A stretch of 30,636 bases of DNA from a virus. The DNA lies in IMG/VR virus record IMGVR_UViG_3300042890_005395, positions 1 through 30,636 of that record, one strand, 5' to 3'. This document shows positions 20,063-27,842 of the stretch, one piece after another. Below the pieces are notes generated by a model that ran no database searches, was not told where the DNA came from, and was given only the letters and a program-made list of their open reading frames with translations. The stretch's first letter is position 1; the number at the start of each line of letters is the position of its first letter. The position numbers were made by a program, and so were the translations under genes.

Positions 20063-21592
20063 ATGAAAAAGAAATTAATTCTAACCGAAACACAATTTAA
20101 AACTGTTTTACAAAGGATTGTAGAAGATGATGTTGTTGAAAAAATATATTTAACACCTGAAGAATATATGCAGTATTTGAAACAAGTAGGGTTTATGGCA
20201 CACGCTATTCCATATTTACCAAAATTTACAGGAAAAAAAATTGTGGTAAAAGGGAACTTGAACCTTTCAGATCTCAGTGGTAAAAATAAAATTTACAAGT
20301 TAGGGAATATAGAAGTAACAGGTAATTTAGATGCTTCTAAAACAGGAATTAAAAATTTCGATGATGTTGTTGTTGGTGGAAGAATATCATTTTGGGATAC
20401 ACCTTATGAAAAGGAACTTATAAGAAAAAAACAACTTGCAAAAAGAAACGAACAGGATGGTAAAAGGGATAGAAATGAATGGAGTTTAGATGGTACTGAT
20501 GAAGAAGGTGAAAAGGCTAACGCAGCGTTTGAATATGCCGTTAATGAAGGGTATTTAGAAGGTATAACTGATGATGAACAAGATAGAATATCTGAAATAA
20601 ATAGAGAAATTGAAGAATTAGAAGAAGAACAAGAAAATTTGGATGCTGGTGATGAAAATTATAGTGAAAAGTTTGATGAAATTACTGATAAACAAATGGA
20701 ACTTGAAGATGAAAAAAATGAAATATTATCTGATAGAGTTGATGTTTACGATTTATATAATATCGGAAGACATTATGATCTAACAAATTTTGAATCTTTA
20801 TCCACAGGCCATCAATATGCGGTTGGTACTGAAGATGAATGTGACGAGTCATTAAAAATGTACTATGAAGAAATGGTCGATAGTATGGAACATTATTTTG
20901 ATAATAATTTTATTTCAAGATATGTTGATGGGGATGAAGTGGCAGAGTACTTCGAAGATTCTGTAAGTGAATGGGTTAGGGATGAACCAGATAGTTATGG
21001 GGTCGAAAAACAATTAAGTAAAGATCAAGAAAAAGAAATTTGGGTTTTAGAAATGGAAAAATGGGTATATGAAAACGAAGGTGTTAGATTTCCGATAAAA
21101 TACCCAACAATGGAAGAAAATGGTAAAGTATTTGATTTTTGGGATGAAAATGAAGAACATGAGTTTCAATATAGAAATGAAAGTTCAGACCCATCCAAAA
21201 GTCATTGGGTGTTATATAAAGATGGGCAAGTTGTCCCACCTCACCAAATATATGATGATGAAGAAACCCAAGAACAAAAAGATGATCGTGAAAGTAGAAT
21301 ATCCGATATTGATTATGAAATAGAAGAAATAAAAGATAATCCTGATGGTGAACCATCAGAAGAAGATATAGAATATGCGATAGAAAGTTATATTGATGAC
21401 AACATTAAAAACGATCCTGTAAGTTTTTTACAACAGATGGGATATGACGACTATTCGAATTTTGTAAATAAACAGGAAATGTTAGATGATCTTGTAAGTG
21501 ATGGTGAATATGGTTCGTTAAATGGTTACGACGGTAGTTATGATTCTGTTAGAATTAACGGTACATACTATATAGTAATGAGAATTGATTAA
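20063..21592 (+). CDS. Large acidic coiled-coil protein, unknown function
   Basis: A 509-residue, very acidic protein starting MKKKLILTETQFKTVLQRIV, an opening I associate with proteins of marine T4-like phages. Residues about 65-115 resemble short solenoid strands (KGNLNLSDLSGKNKIYKLGN, then EVTGNLDASKTG). Two coiled coils follow (about 175-225 and 405-430), and the C-terminus reads YGSLNGYDGSYDSVRINGTY with YIVMRID. No catalytic motif is seen. It sits behind its own octamer and starts the long plus-strand run to 25135. Its high Asp/Glu content could suggest a DNA-mimic or scaffold role, but this is speculation. Confidence 0.85.
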   Translation: MKKKLILTETQFKTVLQRIVEDDVVEKIYLTPEEYMQYLKQVGFMAHAIPYLPKFTGKKIVVKGNLNLSDLSGKNKIYKLGNIEVTGNLDASKTGIKNFDDVVVGGRISFWDTPYEKELIRKKQLAKRNEQDGKRDRNEWSLDGTDEEGEKANAAFEYAVNEGYLEGITDDEQDRISEINREIEELEEEQENLDAGDENYSEKFDEITDKQMELEDEKNEILSDRVDVYDLYNIGRHYDLTNFESLSTGHQYAVGTEDECDESLKMYYEEMVDSMEHYFDNNFISRYVDGDEVAEYFEDSVSEWVRDEPDSYGVEKQLSKDQEKEIWVLEMEKWVYENEGVRFPIKYPTMEENGKVFDFWDENEEHEFQYRNESSDPSKSHWVLYKDGQVVPPHQIYDDEETQEQKDDRESRISDIDYEIEEIKDNPDGEPSEEDIEYAIESYIDDNIKNDPVSFLQQMGYDDYSNFVNKQEMLDDLVSDGEYGSLNGYDGSYDSVRINGTYYIVMRID

Positions 21593-21619
21593 TCTTTACT
21601 GCCAAGTAATTTATTGTTA

Positions 21620-21627
21620 TAATTTTG
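21620..21627 (+). promoter_or_regulatory. Possible host-type -7 box, leaderless spacing
   Basis: TAATTTTG fits TAnnTTTG and ends exactly 4 nt before the ATG at 21632, the same gap as at 28967 and 29363. The -33 box is weak (TTTA about 21 nt upstream), so this call is less certain than the others. Confidence 0.4.
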
Positions 21628-21631
21628 TCAG

Positions 21632-22402
21632 ATGGGAAGAAAAAAGAAAATAGAATTTTTGATGGACACTGATTGGATGTTCGAAAAACCAATTGACAGA
21701 GAACATAAAGAATACAAGTTATTGTCATATTTTCAAAAAATGGGGGAAAAGTTGGATAAAATGGAACTTTATCCAGGTTTCATTGAACTTTCTTTGCACC
21801 TAGCAAACGTACAAACCTTAATCAAAGACAAAAAAATAATGTATACCAACAAAAAGTTAGATTCTGTTGACGACGAACTTTTGGTTAAAGATCTAAAATT
21901 GAAAGATATTCCTGAATTAAACAATGAAGAAATAGATGAATTTGTACAGATACTCAGTTATAGTGCACCAAGGATGTTAGAATATTTTAACATCGCTAAA
22001 TCAGTTTGGACAATAGTTTATGAAAACGTAGATATGAAACCTAATAAAAGGGCTAAAGAAGTTATTTCTGATGTTGGTTATTTTCATTTCACTGATACTA
22101 AAACAAATAAAATATACGTTTGGGAATACAATATTAAACCAGCAGCAAAAAAATCCCCTGAAAGTAAAACTTCTGTGAATTTAATTTACTGTGATGAAAA
22201 AAATTTGACAATCACTAAAATAATTAATAATTTTTCTGTGTGGAATTCTGAAAATAAAAAATTACCCGTATTCGAAATGATTAGCCGTGGGGATTTTCCA
22301 ATTTTCGAAACACTATTACCAATTTTTAAAAGAAAACTAATTTCATACATTAATCAAAAGAAATTTTTAGAAAGCACAAAAAAAACACAAGAAGTAATTT
22401 AA
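21632..22402 (+). CDS. Conserved-looking phage protein of unknown function
   Basis: A 256-residue protein starting MGRKKKIEFLMDTDWMFEKP. Recognisable segments are FIELSLHLANVQTLIKDKKI, an acidic helical middle, SVWTIVYENVDMKPN, a strand-rich part with FHFTDTKTNKIYVWEY, and a helical C-terminus (FPIFETLLPIFKRKLISYIN). I associate this layout with unnamed proteins of marine tailed phages, but I cannot name a family. It begins behind a possible host-type box and is followed 1 nt later by the DUF1653 gene. Confidence 0.85.
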   Translation: MGRKKKIEFLMDTDWMFEKPIDREHKEYKLLSYFQKMGEKLDKMELYPGFIELSLHLANVQTLIKDKKIMYTNKKLDSVDDELLVKDLKLKDIPELNNEEIDEFVQILSYSAPRMLEYFNIAKSVWTIVYENVDMKPNKRAKEVISDVGYFHFTDTKTNKIYVWEYNIKPAAKKSPESKTSVNLIYCDEKNLTITKIINNFSVWNSENKKLPVFEMISRGDFPIFETLLPIFKRKLISYINQKKFLESTKKTQEVI

Positions 22403-22403
22403 A

Positions 22404-22646
22404 ATGAAACAAAAAAACTATCCGAAACCTCAAGAAAAATTTCAACATTATAAAGGTGGTCAGTACGAAGTTATTTGTATGTGTAATCATACAGAAACTA
22501 AAGAACCTCTTGTGATTTACAAATCTCTTTCTTTTGGTTCACAATACGCAAGACCATTTTCTCAGTGGTATGAGGAAGTTGATATCGAAACATACGGGGG
22601 AAAGGAATACCCAATTTCAAGATTTATAAAAATAGAAGAATTTTAA
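22404..22646 (+). CDS. DUF1653 family protein
   Basis: An 80-residue protein matching the small DUF1653 fold: EKFQHYKGGQYEVICMCNHT, TKEPLVIYKSL, YARPFSQWYEEV and a closing RFIKI. The family pattern is a [YF]-x-H-[YF]-K-G-G-x-Y start, H-x-E-[TS] and R-P near the middle. Its biochemical role is unknown. It follows its upstream neighbour by 1 nt and overlaps the DUF3310 gene by one base (TAATG), so the genes are co-translated. Confidence 0.88.
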   Translation: MKQKNYPKPQEKFQHYKGGQYEVICMCNHTETKEPLVIYKSLSFGSQYARPFSQWYEEVDIETYGGKEYPISRFIKIEEF

Positions 22647-22930
22647 TGGATAATATTAAATCATGTGTTTGTGGTGGCATCGAAGATTGTAAGTGCCCCA
22701 CTATTAAAGTAGAACAAGTAAATCACCCAACACACTATGGTGGGGTTAATAATCCTTATGAGGCGATAAAAGTTATTGATGCTTGGGATCTAAGTTTTTC
22801 GTTAGGTAATACAATAAAGTATATTTCAAGAGCAGGTAAGAAAAACAAACAAAAAGAATTAGAAGATTTAGAAAAGGCCGCTTGGTATCTTAACCACCAT
22901 ATTCAAAAATTAAAAGTTGAAAATTTATGA
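22646..22930 (+). CDS. DUF3310 family protein
   Basis: A 94-residue protein with a Cys-rich start (CVCGGIEDCKC, perhaps metal-binding) followed by the DUF3310 domain: VNHPTHYGG, YEAIKVIDAWDLSFSLGNTI, KYISRAGKKNKQ and the closing DLEKAAWYLNHHI. DUF3310 is widespread in phages and is often described as nucleotide-kinase associated, but its function is not established. The N-terminal Cys cluster is an addition to the usual domain. It overlaps the start of the dehydratase gene by 4 nt. Confidence 0.93.
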   Translation: MDNIKSCVCGGIEDCKCPTIKVEQVNHPTHYGGVNNPYEAIKVIDAWDLSFSLGNTIKYISRAGKKNKQKELEDLEKAAWYLNHHIQKLKVENL

Positions 22931-23853
22931 AAATAGTAGTAACAGGTGGGGCTGGTTTTATAGGTTCCGCATTTATAAATCACCTACTTGATAATTTTGA
23001 ATGTGATGTTCTTTGTGTTGATAAATTGACTTACGCTGGTAAAAAAGAAAATATCAAACACAATATTCCATTTCTACAAAAAGACATTTGTGATGTAACC
23101 GAAGACGACCTTGGTGATTTTGATTACATAGTTCATTTTGCTGCGGAATCTCACGTTGACAACTCAATTAAAAATGGTTTACCTTTTGTTAGAACTAATG
23201 TGGAGGGAACCTTCAACTTATTAGAGATATCAAGGAAAAACAAAAACTTAAAGAAGTTCATTCACATATCAACTGATGAGGTTTACGGAGATATGGATGA
23301 ACATATTGCAATAAATCATACGGCAACGGAAGATGATAAGATTAAACCTAGTTCATATTATTCATCAACTAAGGCGGCTTCTGATATGTTAGTATTTTCG
23401 GCAAATAGAACATATGGTCTACCTTACTTAATTACAAGAACTTGTAATAATTTTGGAGAACATCAATTTGAGGAAAAATTCCTCCCAACGATTACACGAT
23501 CAATTAATAAAGGTAAAGCGATACCGGTTTATGGTGATGGAAAACAAATTAGAGAGTGGATGTATGTTTATGACAACGTTAAAGTCATATGTGATCTTAT
23601 GTTTGACGATGAGGTCATAAACCAAGTTTTTAACATTGGAACCCGATTCAGGGTAACTAATTTAGATATAATAAATCAAATTGGTGTGATATTAAATAAA
23701 AAAGTTAAAATAAAACACGTCGAAGATAGATTGGGGCATGATAAAAAATATGGTCTGAATTCATCAAAAATGGAAAATTATTACAGACAAAAACACGGAC
23801 AATTTCCTAATTTTTTAAATTTATTTGATTATCTAAAAAAAGTGTATGGATAA
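22927..23853 (+). CDS. dTDP-glucose 4,6-dehydratase-like extended SDR
   Basis: A 308-residue extended short-chain dehydrogenase. The NAD-binding Rossmann motif is TGGAGFIGS (G7, G10, G13). The catalytic strand reads HISTDEVYGD with T116-D117-E118, and the Tyr/Lys pair is Y145-S-S-T-K149 (YYSSTKAASD). TDEVYG plus YSSTKAASD is the RmlB signature, so dehydration of dTDP-glucose to the 4-keto-6-deoxy sugar is the best guess. It is shorter than RmlB (about 350). Phage enzymes of this kind may alter surface sugars of the host or modify phage components. No sugar transferase or other rml gene is adjacent. Confidence 0.92.
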   Translation: MKIVVTGGAGFIGSAFINHLLDNFECDVLCVDKLTYAGKKENIKHNIPFLQKDICDVTEDDLGDFDYIVHFAAESHVDNSIKNGLPFVRTNVEGTFNLLEISRKNKNLKKFIHISTDEVYGDMDEHIAINHTATEDDKIKPSSYYSSTKAASDMLVFSANRTYGLPYLITRTCNNFGEHQFEEKFLPTITRSINKGKAIPVYGDGKQIREWMYVYDNVKVICDLMFDDEVINQVFNIGTRFRVTNLDIINQIGVILNKKVKIKHVEDRLGHDKKYGLNSSKMENYYRQKHGQFPNFLNLFDYLKKVYG

Positions 23854-24175
23854 AAAACTTACAAAACCAAGGAAAGGCCTAAATAAAAAAATAAATATTT
23901 TGGACGCAATAACAACTCCTAATGAACTTATCAGAGAAACCCTAATAAATTTTATGTGGGGATTCCTTGGTAATTCTATTGTTGTTTTTGTTGCAAAAGA
24001 ACTAGATTTTTTGGTTTTGATAAATTATATTGTCTATTACATTCTAATTTCTTATATTGTAAATAGAAAAAAGTATGAAACAATGTTAGGTAAATTTATT
24101 GTGTTGCCAGGTTCCGCAGCGGCGGGTGCTTACACGGGATATAAAGTGGCACAAATGTTAACGCAAATGCTTTAA
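23846..24175 (+). CDS. Small membrane protein
   Basis: A 109-residue protein with a basic N-terminus (MDKKLTKPRKGLNKKINILD) and hydrophobic segments at about 36-72 (FMWGFLGNSIVVFVAKELDF, then LINYIVYYILISYIV) and a small-residue-rich third at about 85-100 (LPGSAAAGAYTGYKVAQM). It resembles the small multi-helix proteins common in T4-like phages and has no recognised family. It overlaps the dehydratase end by 8 nt, so the two are coupled. Confidence 0.8.
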   Translation: MDKKLTKPRKGLNKKINILDAITTPNELIRETLINFMWGFLGNSIVVFVAKELDFLVLINYIVYYILISYIVNRKKYETMLGKFIVLPGSAAAGAYTGYKVAQMLTQML

Positions 24176-24222
24176 AAAAGTTGAAATCAGAAATTATTTA
24201 TCGAGTAATTTTTTTTATAATC

Positions 24223-24285
24223 ATGATTGGTACTATAACTTTGACATGGACTTTAATATACAAGTTAATAAAAATAATTTTTTAA
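24223..24285 (+). CDS. Possible 20-residue membrane peptide
   Basis: A frame of 20 residues (MIGTITLTWTLIYKLIKIIF) fills the gap after the membrane gene and ends 1 nt before the methyltransferase ATG. A TTG at 24181 in the same frame would extend it to 34 residues. A TTATTTAT string lies at 24193-24200. The hydrophobic helix and tight spacing suggest a real small gene, but the size makes this uncertain; the gap may simply be a leader. Confidence 0.35.
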   Translation: MIGTITLTWTLIYKLIKIIF

Positions 24286-24286
24286 A

Positions 24287-25135
24287 ATGATAGAAACAGG
24301 AAAAATAATAAATGGGGATTGTGTGGAAGTAATGAAGACACTACCTGAAGGATGTATTGATTTGGTGGTAACATCTCCCCCATATGGTGTTGGAATTGAC
24401 TATGACGTACATAATGATGACATGGAATTTAATGATTATGTTGAATTTGCAAAGTCATGGTTAACAGAAACATATAGAGTATTGAAAGATGATGGAAGAA
24501 TTGCTCTTAATATACCATATGAGATCAATCGTCAAAAAAAAGGTGGTCGTATATTTTTTGTTTCAGAAATATGGCAAATTATGAAAGAAATTGGTTATGG
24601 TTTCTTTGGTATTGTTGATTTAGAAGAACAATCACCACACAGAAGTAAAACCACAGCTTGGGGTTCATGGATGAGCCCATCGTCACCATACATTTATAAC
24701 CCTAAAGAATGTGTAATATTGGCTTACAAGAAAAAACACATCAAGAAAGTTAAAGGTGAACCTGAATGGACCGGTGAATTAACAGAAATTGAAAATGAAG
24801 ATGGGACAAAAAGAAACAAAATGGTTTATGAAGATAAAGACAAAAAAGAATTTATGGAACTTGTCTTCGGTCAGTGGAATTATTTTGCTGACACTAAATC
24901 TCTCACTAAAGCAACCTTCTCTATGGACATCCCGACCAAGGCAATCAAAATATTGTCATATAAGAACGATATAATATTAGATCCCTTTGCTGGAAGTGGA
25001 ACAACTTTGGTTGCCGCTCAAGTGTTAGGAAGAAATTGGTTAGGTATAGAATTAAGTCCAAACTATTCAGAAATTGCAAAAACAAGGGTAGAATATTTCA
25101 AAACCTTGGAACAAATAAAAGAAATAGAGTTTTAA
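24287..25135 (+). CDS. Site-specific DNA methyltransferase (N4-cytosine or N6-adenine, beta class)
   Basis: A 282-residue enzyme with the two amino-methyltransferase signatures. The catalytic motif IV is T29-S-P-P-Y33 (VVTSPPYGVGIDY) and the SAM-binding motif I is DPFAGSGTT starting at D232. Motif IV before motif I gives the beta-class order; TSPPY in place of DPPY is common in this class and occurs in both N4-cytosine and N6-adenine enzymes. The middle region (residues 130-205) would hold target recognition. No restriction endonuclease is adjacent, so this is the second orphan methylase in the window, besides the Dam-like one. A terminator follows. Confidence 0.94.
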   Translation: MIETGKIINGDCVEVMKTLPEGCIDLVVTSPPYGVGIDYDVHNDDMEFNDYVEFAKSWLTETYRVLKDDGRIALNIPYEINRQKKGGRIFFVSEIWQIMKEIGYGFFGIVDLEEQSPHRSKTTAWGSWMSPSSPYIYNPKECVILAYKKKHIKKVKGEPEWTGELTEIENEDGTKRNKMVYEDKDKKEFMELVFGQWNYFADTKSLTKATFSMDIPTKAIKILSYKNDIILDPFAGSGTTLVAAQVLGRNWLGIELSPNYSEIAKTRVEYFKTLEQIKEIEF

Positions 25136-25137
25136 GT

Positions 25138-25163
25138 AAACCCCCTTAAATGGGGGTTTTTTT
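25138..25163. terminator. Terminator between convergent genes
   Basis: AAACCCCC (25138-25145) pairs with GGGGGTTT (25152-25159) around a TTAAAT loop, with a T run on the plus strand. The TTAAATGGGGG portion is identical to that of the terminator at 2182-2210. It separates the methyltransferase from the minus-strand transglycosylase gene. Confidence 0.9.
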
Positions 25164-25701
25164 ATTGTAATGAAATCCATTTAGATTTATAATCTAAATT
25201 GGTGGCACAATATCTACCATAGTCATTTACAACTGGCCTACCTGTATTGTACCAACCACAAACAATTGACCAATTACCATACTTTTTGTGCAAGTAATTA
25301 AGAAGTTTCATACTTGTCATGACATTTAATTCTAAATCAGACATTATTTTATTTTTACTGTAGTTTGAATTGTTGATCCAATTACAAGTTTTTGGTAAAA
25401 CTTGCATCGGACCAACAGCTCCAACAGAAGAAACCTGATTCGGATTGTAATTCCAATGAAACGGTCCCATATATCTTGTTTCTTTAAACGCAACATTGTA
25501 GGCGATGTATTTTGGAACTGAATATTCATCAGAATATTTTTCTATTAAATCAAAAAGAACCATAGAACTAAATTGTTTAGTTTTGAAATTACTTTTGTTG
25601 TCTAATGGTTTGTAATCGTTGGAAAAACTATCGAATGAAAATGAAAAATATATCAAAAATGAACAAAAAAGTCCGTAATAAAAAACTGTTTTTATCTTCA
25701 T
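25162..25701 (-). CDS. Lytic transglycosylase (SLT fold), membrane-anchored or exported
   Basis: A 179-residue protein with an N-terminal hydrophobic segment (about 6-24, VFYYGLFCSFLIYFSFSF) acting as signal or anchor. The SLT domain covers about 52-175. The catalytic Glu is E74 in VAFKETRYMGP, followed by the conserved SSVGAVGPMQVLPKT (G94-x-x-G-P-M-Q100) and the later WYNTGRP (Y151-N-T-G). It would cut the MurNAc-GlcNAc bond with 1,6-anhydro product. In a phage this is either a peptidoglycan-penetrating enzyme or a second lysis factor. It is separated by 1 nt from the upstream membrane gene and shares its promoter. Cys residues in the domain could form a disulfide. Confidence 0.9.
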   Translation of the reverse strand: MKIKTVFYYGLFCSFLIYFSFSFDSFSNDYKPLDNKSNFKTKQFSSMVLFDLIEKYSDEYSVPKYIAYNVAFKETRYMGPFHWNYNPNQVSSVGAVGPMQVLPKTCNWINNSNYSKNKIMSDLELNVMTSMKLLNYLHKKYGNWSIVCGWYNTGRPVVNDYGRYCATNLDYKSKWISLQ

Positions 25702-25702
25702 A

Positions 25703-26020
25703 CTATTTTTCCGATTTGACTATAACATTTCTGGCGTACATATTAAAAATTGCAACACCAATTGAATCTTCATAAACAGTGTAATTACCATTATTCTTAT
25801 CAATTATGATTAAGTGGTTATTTTCATCAATTGCCAAATTAACCTGTGACTTGTCCAAAGAAATCATTTCTATGGTTGGTGATTTGGGACCATAAATTCT
25901 GTGGTAAAGATAACCAACAGAAAACCCACTAACAATGGAAAGTGAAAGTACAGTTATGACTGTGACTTTTTTGATCATTGGTTTTGAATTCTCGATTAAA
26001 GCTTTGATTTTTTCTTTCAT
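25703..26020 (-). CDS. Single-pass membrane protein, unknown function
   Basis: A 105-residue protein with a basic N-terminus (MKEKIKALIENSKPMIKKVT), one membrane helix (about 21-40, VITVLSLSIVSGFSVGYLYH) and an extracytoplasmic strand-rich domain (IYGPKSPTIEMISLDKSQVN, then LAIDENNHLIIIDKNNGNYT). It precedes the lytic transglycosylase by 1 nt, and a perfect host-type promoter lies 27 nt upstream, so the pair is probably expressed early and together. A role in regulating or positioning the transglycosylase is a reasonable guess from this pairing. No family is recognised. Confidence 0.82.
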   Translation of the reverse strand: MKEKIKALIENSKPMIKKVTVITVLSLSIVSGFSVGYLYHRIYGPKSPTIEMISLDKSQVNLAIDENNHLIIIDKNNGNYTVYEDSIGVAIFNMYARNVIVKSEK

Positions 26021-26046
26021 AATATATTTTTTTTATTGGTTTGATA

Positions 26047-26078
26047 CAAATATAATAATTTTATCAACAATTTACAAA
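26047..26078 (-). promoter_or_regulatory. Host-type (Bacteroidota sigma-A) promoter, minus strand
   Basis: On the minus strand TTTG (26078-26075), 20 nt, then TATATTTG (26054-26047). Both boxes and spacing match the consensus. It drives the membrane protein/transglycosylase pair and is divergent from the octamer promoter at 26098. Confidence 0.85.
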
Positions 26079-26097
26079 ATTTAATCTTCAACAATCG

Positions 26098-26105
26098 ATA
26101 TTTAT
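26098..26105 (+). promoter_or_regulatory. ATATTTAT octamer, putative phage promoter
   Basis: ATATTTAT followed by GTTAT and the ATG at 26111, a gap of 5 nt. It faces away from the host-type promoter at 26047-26078, so one short gap holds one promoter of each class. Confidence 0.5.
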
Positions 26106-26110
26106 GTTAT

Positions 26111-27493
26111 ATGAAAAAAGGAATATTAGTAGAATCAGGAATTAGGGACATTAAAAAGCTTGCTGATAGATACAAAAAGGCTAAAATTTATTTTCATCAA
26201 GATTTGGATGGTGTAACTACTGCAATTGCTATGAAAGAATATTTGGAAGATAATGGTATTGACGTTGTTGACGCCGAAATAATACAATATGGTGATAAAG
26301 AATTTGCAATAAAAAAACTTGACGCTGAAGGTGATACGATGCCGGTTTTGGTTGATTTTGCCCACGGAAAACCAATGTTTGTAATTCACACAGATCACCA
26401 TGATACACAAGCTGGTGTAGAAAAAGGAACATCTACATCATTCAAAAGTTCAAGGTCTAACGTTGAAACAATATCTCAAAGTTTATCACCTAAAGAAATT
26501 TTTACACAAGAAGACATAACGTTAATATCAACTGTTGATTCTGCAAATTTTGCTCAATACAATATATCAGTTGACGATGTAATGAAGTATATTTTCAAAT
26601 TAGATAAGAATTCTGATGTTAAAAGAAATAAAATGTTGTTAGGATTAGTTGCTAATAAATTACTTTTAGCGTTCAAAAATAAACCCGGATTTCTTGAAGA
26701 ATTAGTATTAGACTGTAAACCATCGTTACTGAATATTTTATTAAAGATCAAATCAATTATGAAACGAGAAGGTTTTGATGATGAAGAAAAACTCACACAA
26801 AATCAACAGGCCTACATCCAAAATATGAATGTTAGCCCCAACGTTAATGTTAGCGGTAACATATTAGTTCAATACGGAGGTGGATACATGACACCACAAG
26901 GTTCATATGATAGATATACACCATTTAAAAACAATCCAGACGCTGATTTTTTAGTAATTGCATGGCCGTTGGGATTAGTTCAAGCATCATGTAACCCATA
27001 CAAAAAAGAACGAGCACTTAAGGGTGTTGATTTGGGTGAAATCAAAAATGAAGTATTGGATGAAATGAATCCAGAATTACAAAGTATTATTGTACCATTA
27101 TCAGTTTTGAAAAGAATATCTGAAACAAAAGCAACCTTCAAGTCTGTTGGTTTTACATTTAAGGATTTTATGGCAATTTATGGTAACAGTCCATCTTTGA
27201 AAGTTTTGGGTAGAAAAGAAAGTTTATTCCCAATATTGGATAACATAATGAATAGACCTTACAGAAAACTAAGTGAAAAACAAATTGCTTTATTAGATAA
27301 AGTTGTACTAAATGGTAGAGATATCATAAATGCAAATTCTGGGGGACATAAATGTATTACCAATATTTCAGGTATTAGTTTTCTTTACAGAAAAAAAGAT
27401 GGTGGAGAACAAAAAAGTTATGTAGATTTAACAAAGCAGATACAAAGTAAGTTTTACGAAATTTTACAGGCAAAAATCAGTTCTGAAAAATAA
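26111..27493 (+). CDS. DHH/DHHA1 family phosphoesterase
   Basis: A 460-residue protein with the DHH signature set. Motif I is HQDLDG with D31 and D33. A metal-binding Asp follows in VLVDFAHG (D82). The DHH triad is TDHHDT with D95-H96-H97, and a further Asp lies in ISTVDSANF. A GGH typical of DHHA1 occurs at 411-413 (ANSGGHKCIT). Such enzymes use Mn2+ to cut phosphodiester bonds in single-stranded DNA (RecJ), short oligonucleotides (NrnA) or cyclic dinucleotides. The protein is longer than NrnA, with a 200-residue middle insert of unknown role. Degrading host nucleotides or signalling cyclic dinucleotides (anti-CBASS) would both be plausible; the sequence cannot choose. Confidence 0.9.
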   Translation: MKKGILVESGIRDIKKLADRYKKAKIYFHQDLDGVTTAIAMKEYLEDNGIDVVDAEIIQYGDKEFAIKKLDAEGDTMPVLVDFAHGKPMFVIHTDHHDTQAGVEKGTSTSFKSSRSNVETISQSLSPKEIFTQEDITLISTVDSANFAQYNISVDDVMKYIFKLDKNSDVKRNKMLLGLVANKLLLAFKNKPGFLEELVLDCKPSLLNILLKIKSIMKREGFDDEEKLTQNQQAYIQNMNVSPNVNVSGNILVQYGGGYMTPQGSYDRYTPFKNNPDADFLVIAWPLGLVQASCNPYKKERALKGVDLGEIKNEVLDEMNPELQSIIVPLSVLKRISETKATFKSVGFTFKDFMAIYGNSPSLKVLGRKESLFPILDNIMNRPYRKLSEKQIALLDKVVLNGRDIINANSGGHKCITNISGISFLYRKKDGGEQKSYVDLTKQIQSKFYEILQAKISSEK

Positions 27494-27824
27494 TTTCGTC
27501 ACCTTCATTTATGTTATATTTTTTACATTCACCACCTGGTAATTCTAAAACAATATCGCCATTTCCATTATATGTCTGACACTTACCTTGATTACATGGT
27601 TTACAATTGTGATGAATTTTAGTTATAACATCTTCATTTATAAAAATAATATCAAGTGGTATAATACAATTTTTCATCCAAAAGGAGTGATCCCTACCGT
27701 CTAACATGAATAACATACCATCAAAGTCTTCATCAAATTTTTTATTCATCATACCATTTGAAATATCTTTATTTGTCAATGCCGACTTGACCCTATAACT
27801 ATTATTATTTATTACTATGTTCAT
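27477..27824 (-). CDS. DUF192 family protein
   Basis: A 115-residue protein fitting DUF192: NGMMNKKFDEDFDGMLFMLD, DHSFWMKNCIIPLDIIFINE, then ILELPGG-like VLELPGGECKKYNINEGDEI. The family normally has the same GMM, WMKNT, PLD and GD strings and a small beta fold; its function is unsettled. Cellular members are often exported, but here there is no signal peptide. A Cys pair (CKPCNQGKC) is inserted before the LEL strand. Its 3' end overlaps the DHH gene's end by 17 nt. Its start codon sits at the edge of a palindromic octamer site shared with the Nudix gene. Confidence 0.92.
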   Translation of the reverse strand: MNIVINNNSYRVKSALTNKDISNGMMNKKFDEDFDGMLFMLDGRDHSFWMKNCIIPLDIIFINEDVITKIHHNCKPCNQGKCQTYNGNGDIVLELPGGECKKYNINEGDEIIFQN

Positions 27825-27836
27825 ATTTATAAATAT
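27823..27836. promoter_or_regulatory. Perfectly palindromic octamer site between divergent genes
   Basis: ATATTTATAAATAT is a perfect 14-bp palindrome carrying ATATTTAT on both strands. Plus: the octamer ends 12 nt before the Nudix ATG at 27843. Minus: it ends 4 nt before the DUF192 ATG at 27824, which overlaps the palindrome edge. One site may therefore fire in both directions. Confidence 0.55.
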
Positions 27837-27842
27837 TGTATT

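Noticed and set aside
20120-21360. Minus- and plus-strand shadow frames inside the 509-residue gene (for example 21084-21356)
   Set aside because: They arise from the biased Asp/Glu/Asn codons of the real gene and look like random His/Phe- or Lys/Met-rich products.
25179-25199. 9-bp hairpin ATTTAGATT / AATCTAAAT near the transglycosylase 3' end
   Set aside because: It is A+T-rich, within coding sequence and next to a stronger terminator; such stems arise easily at this base composition.
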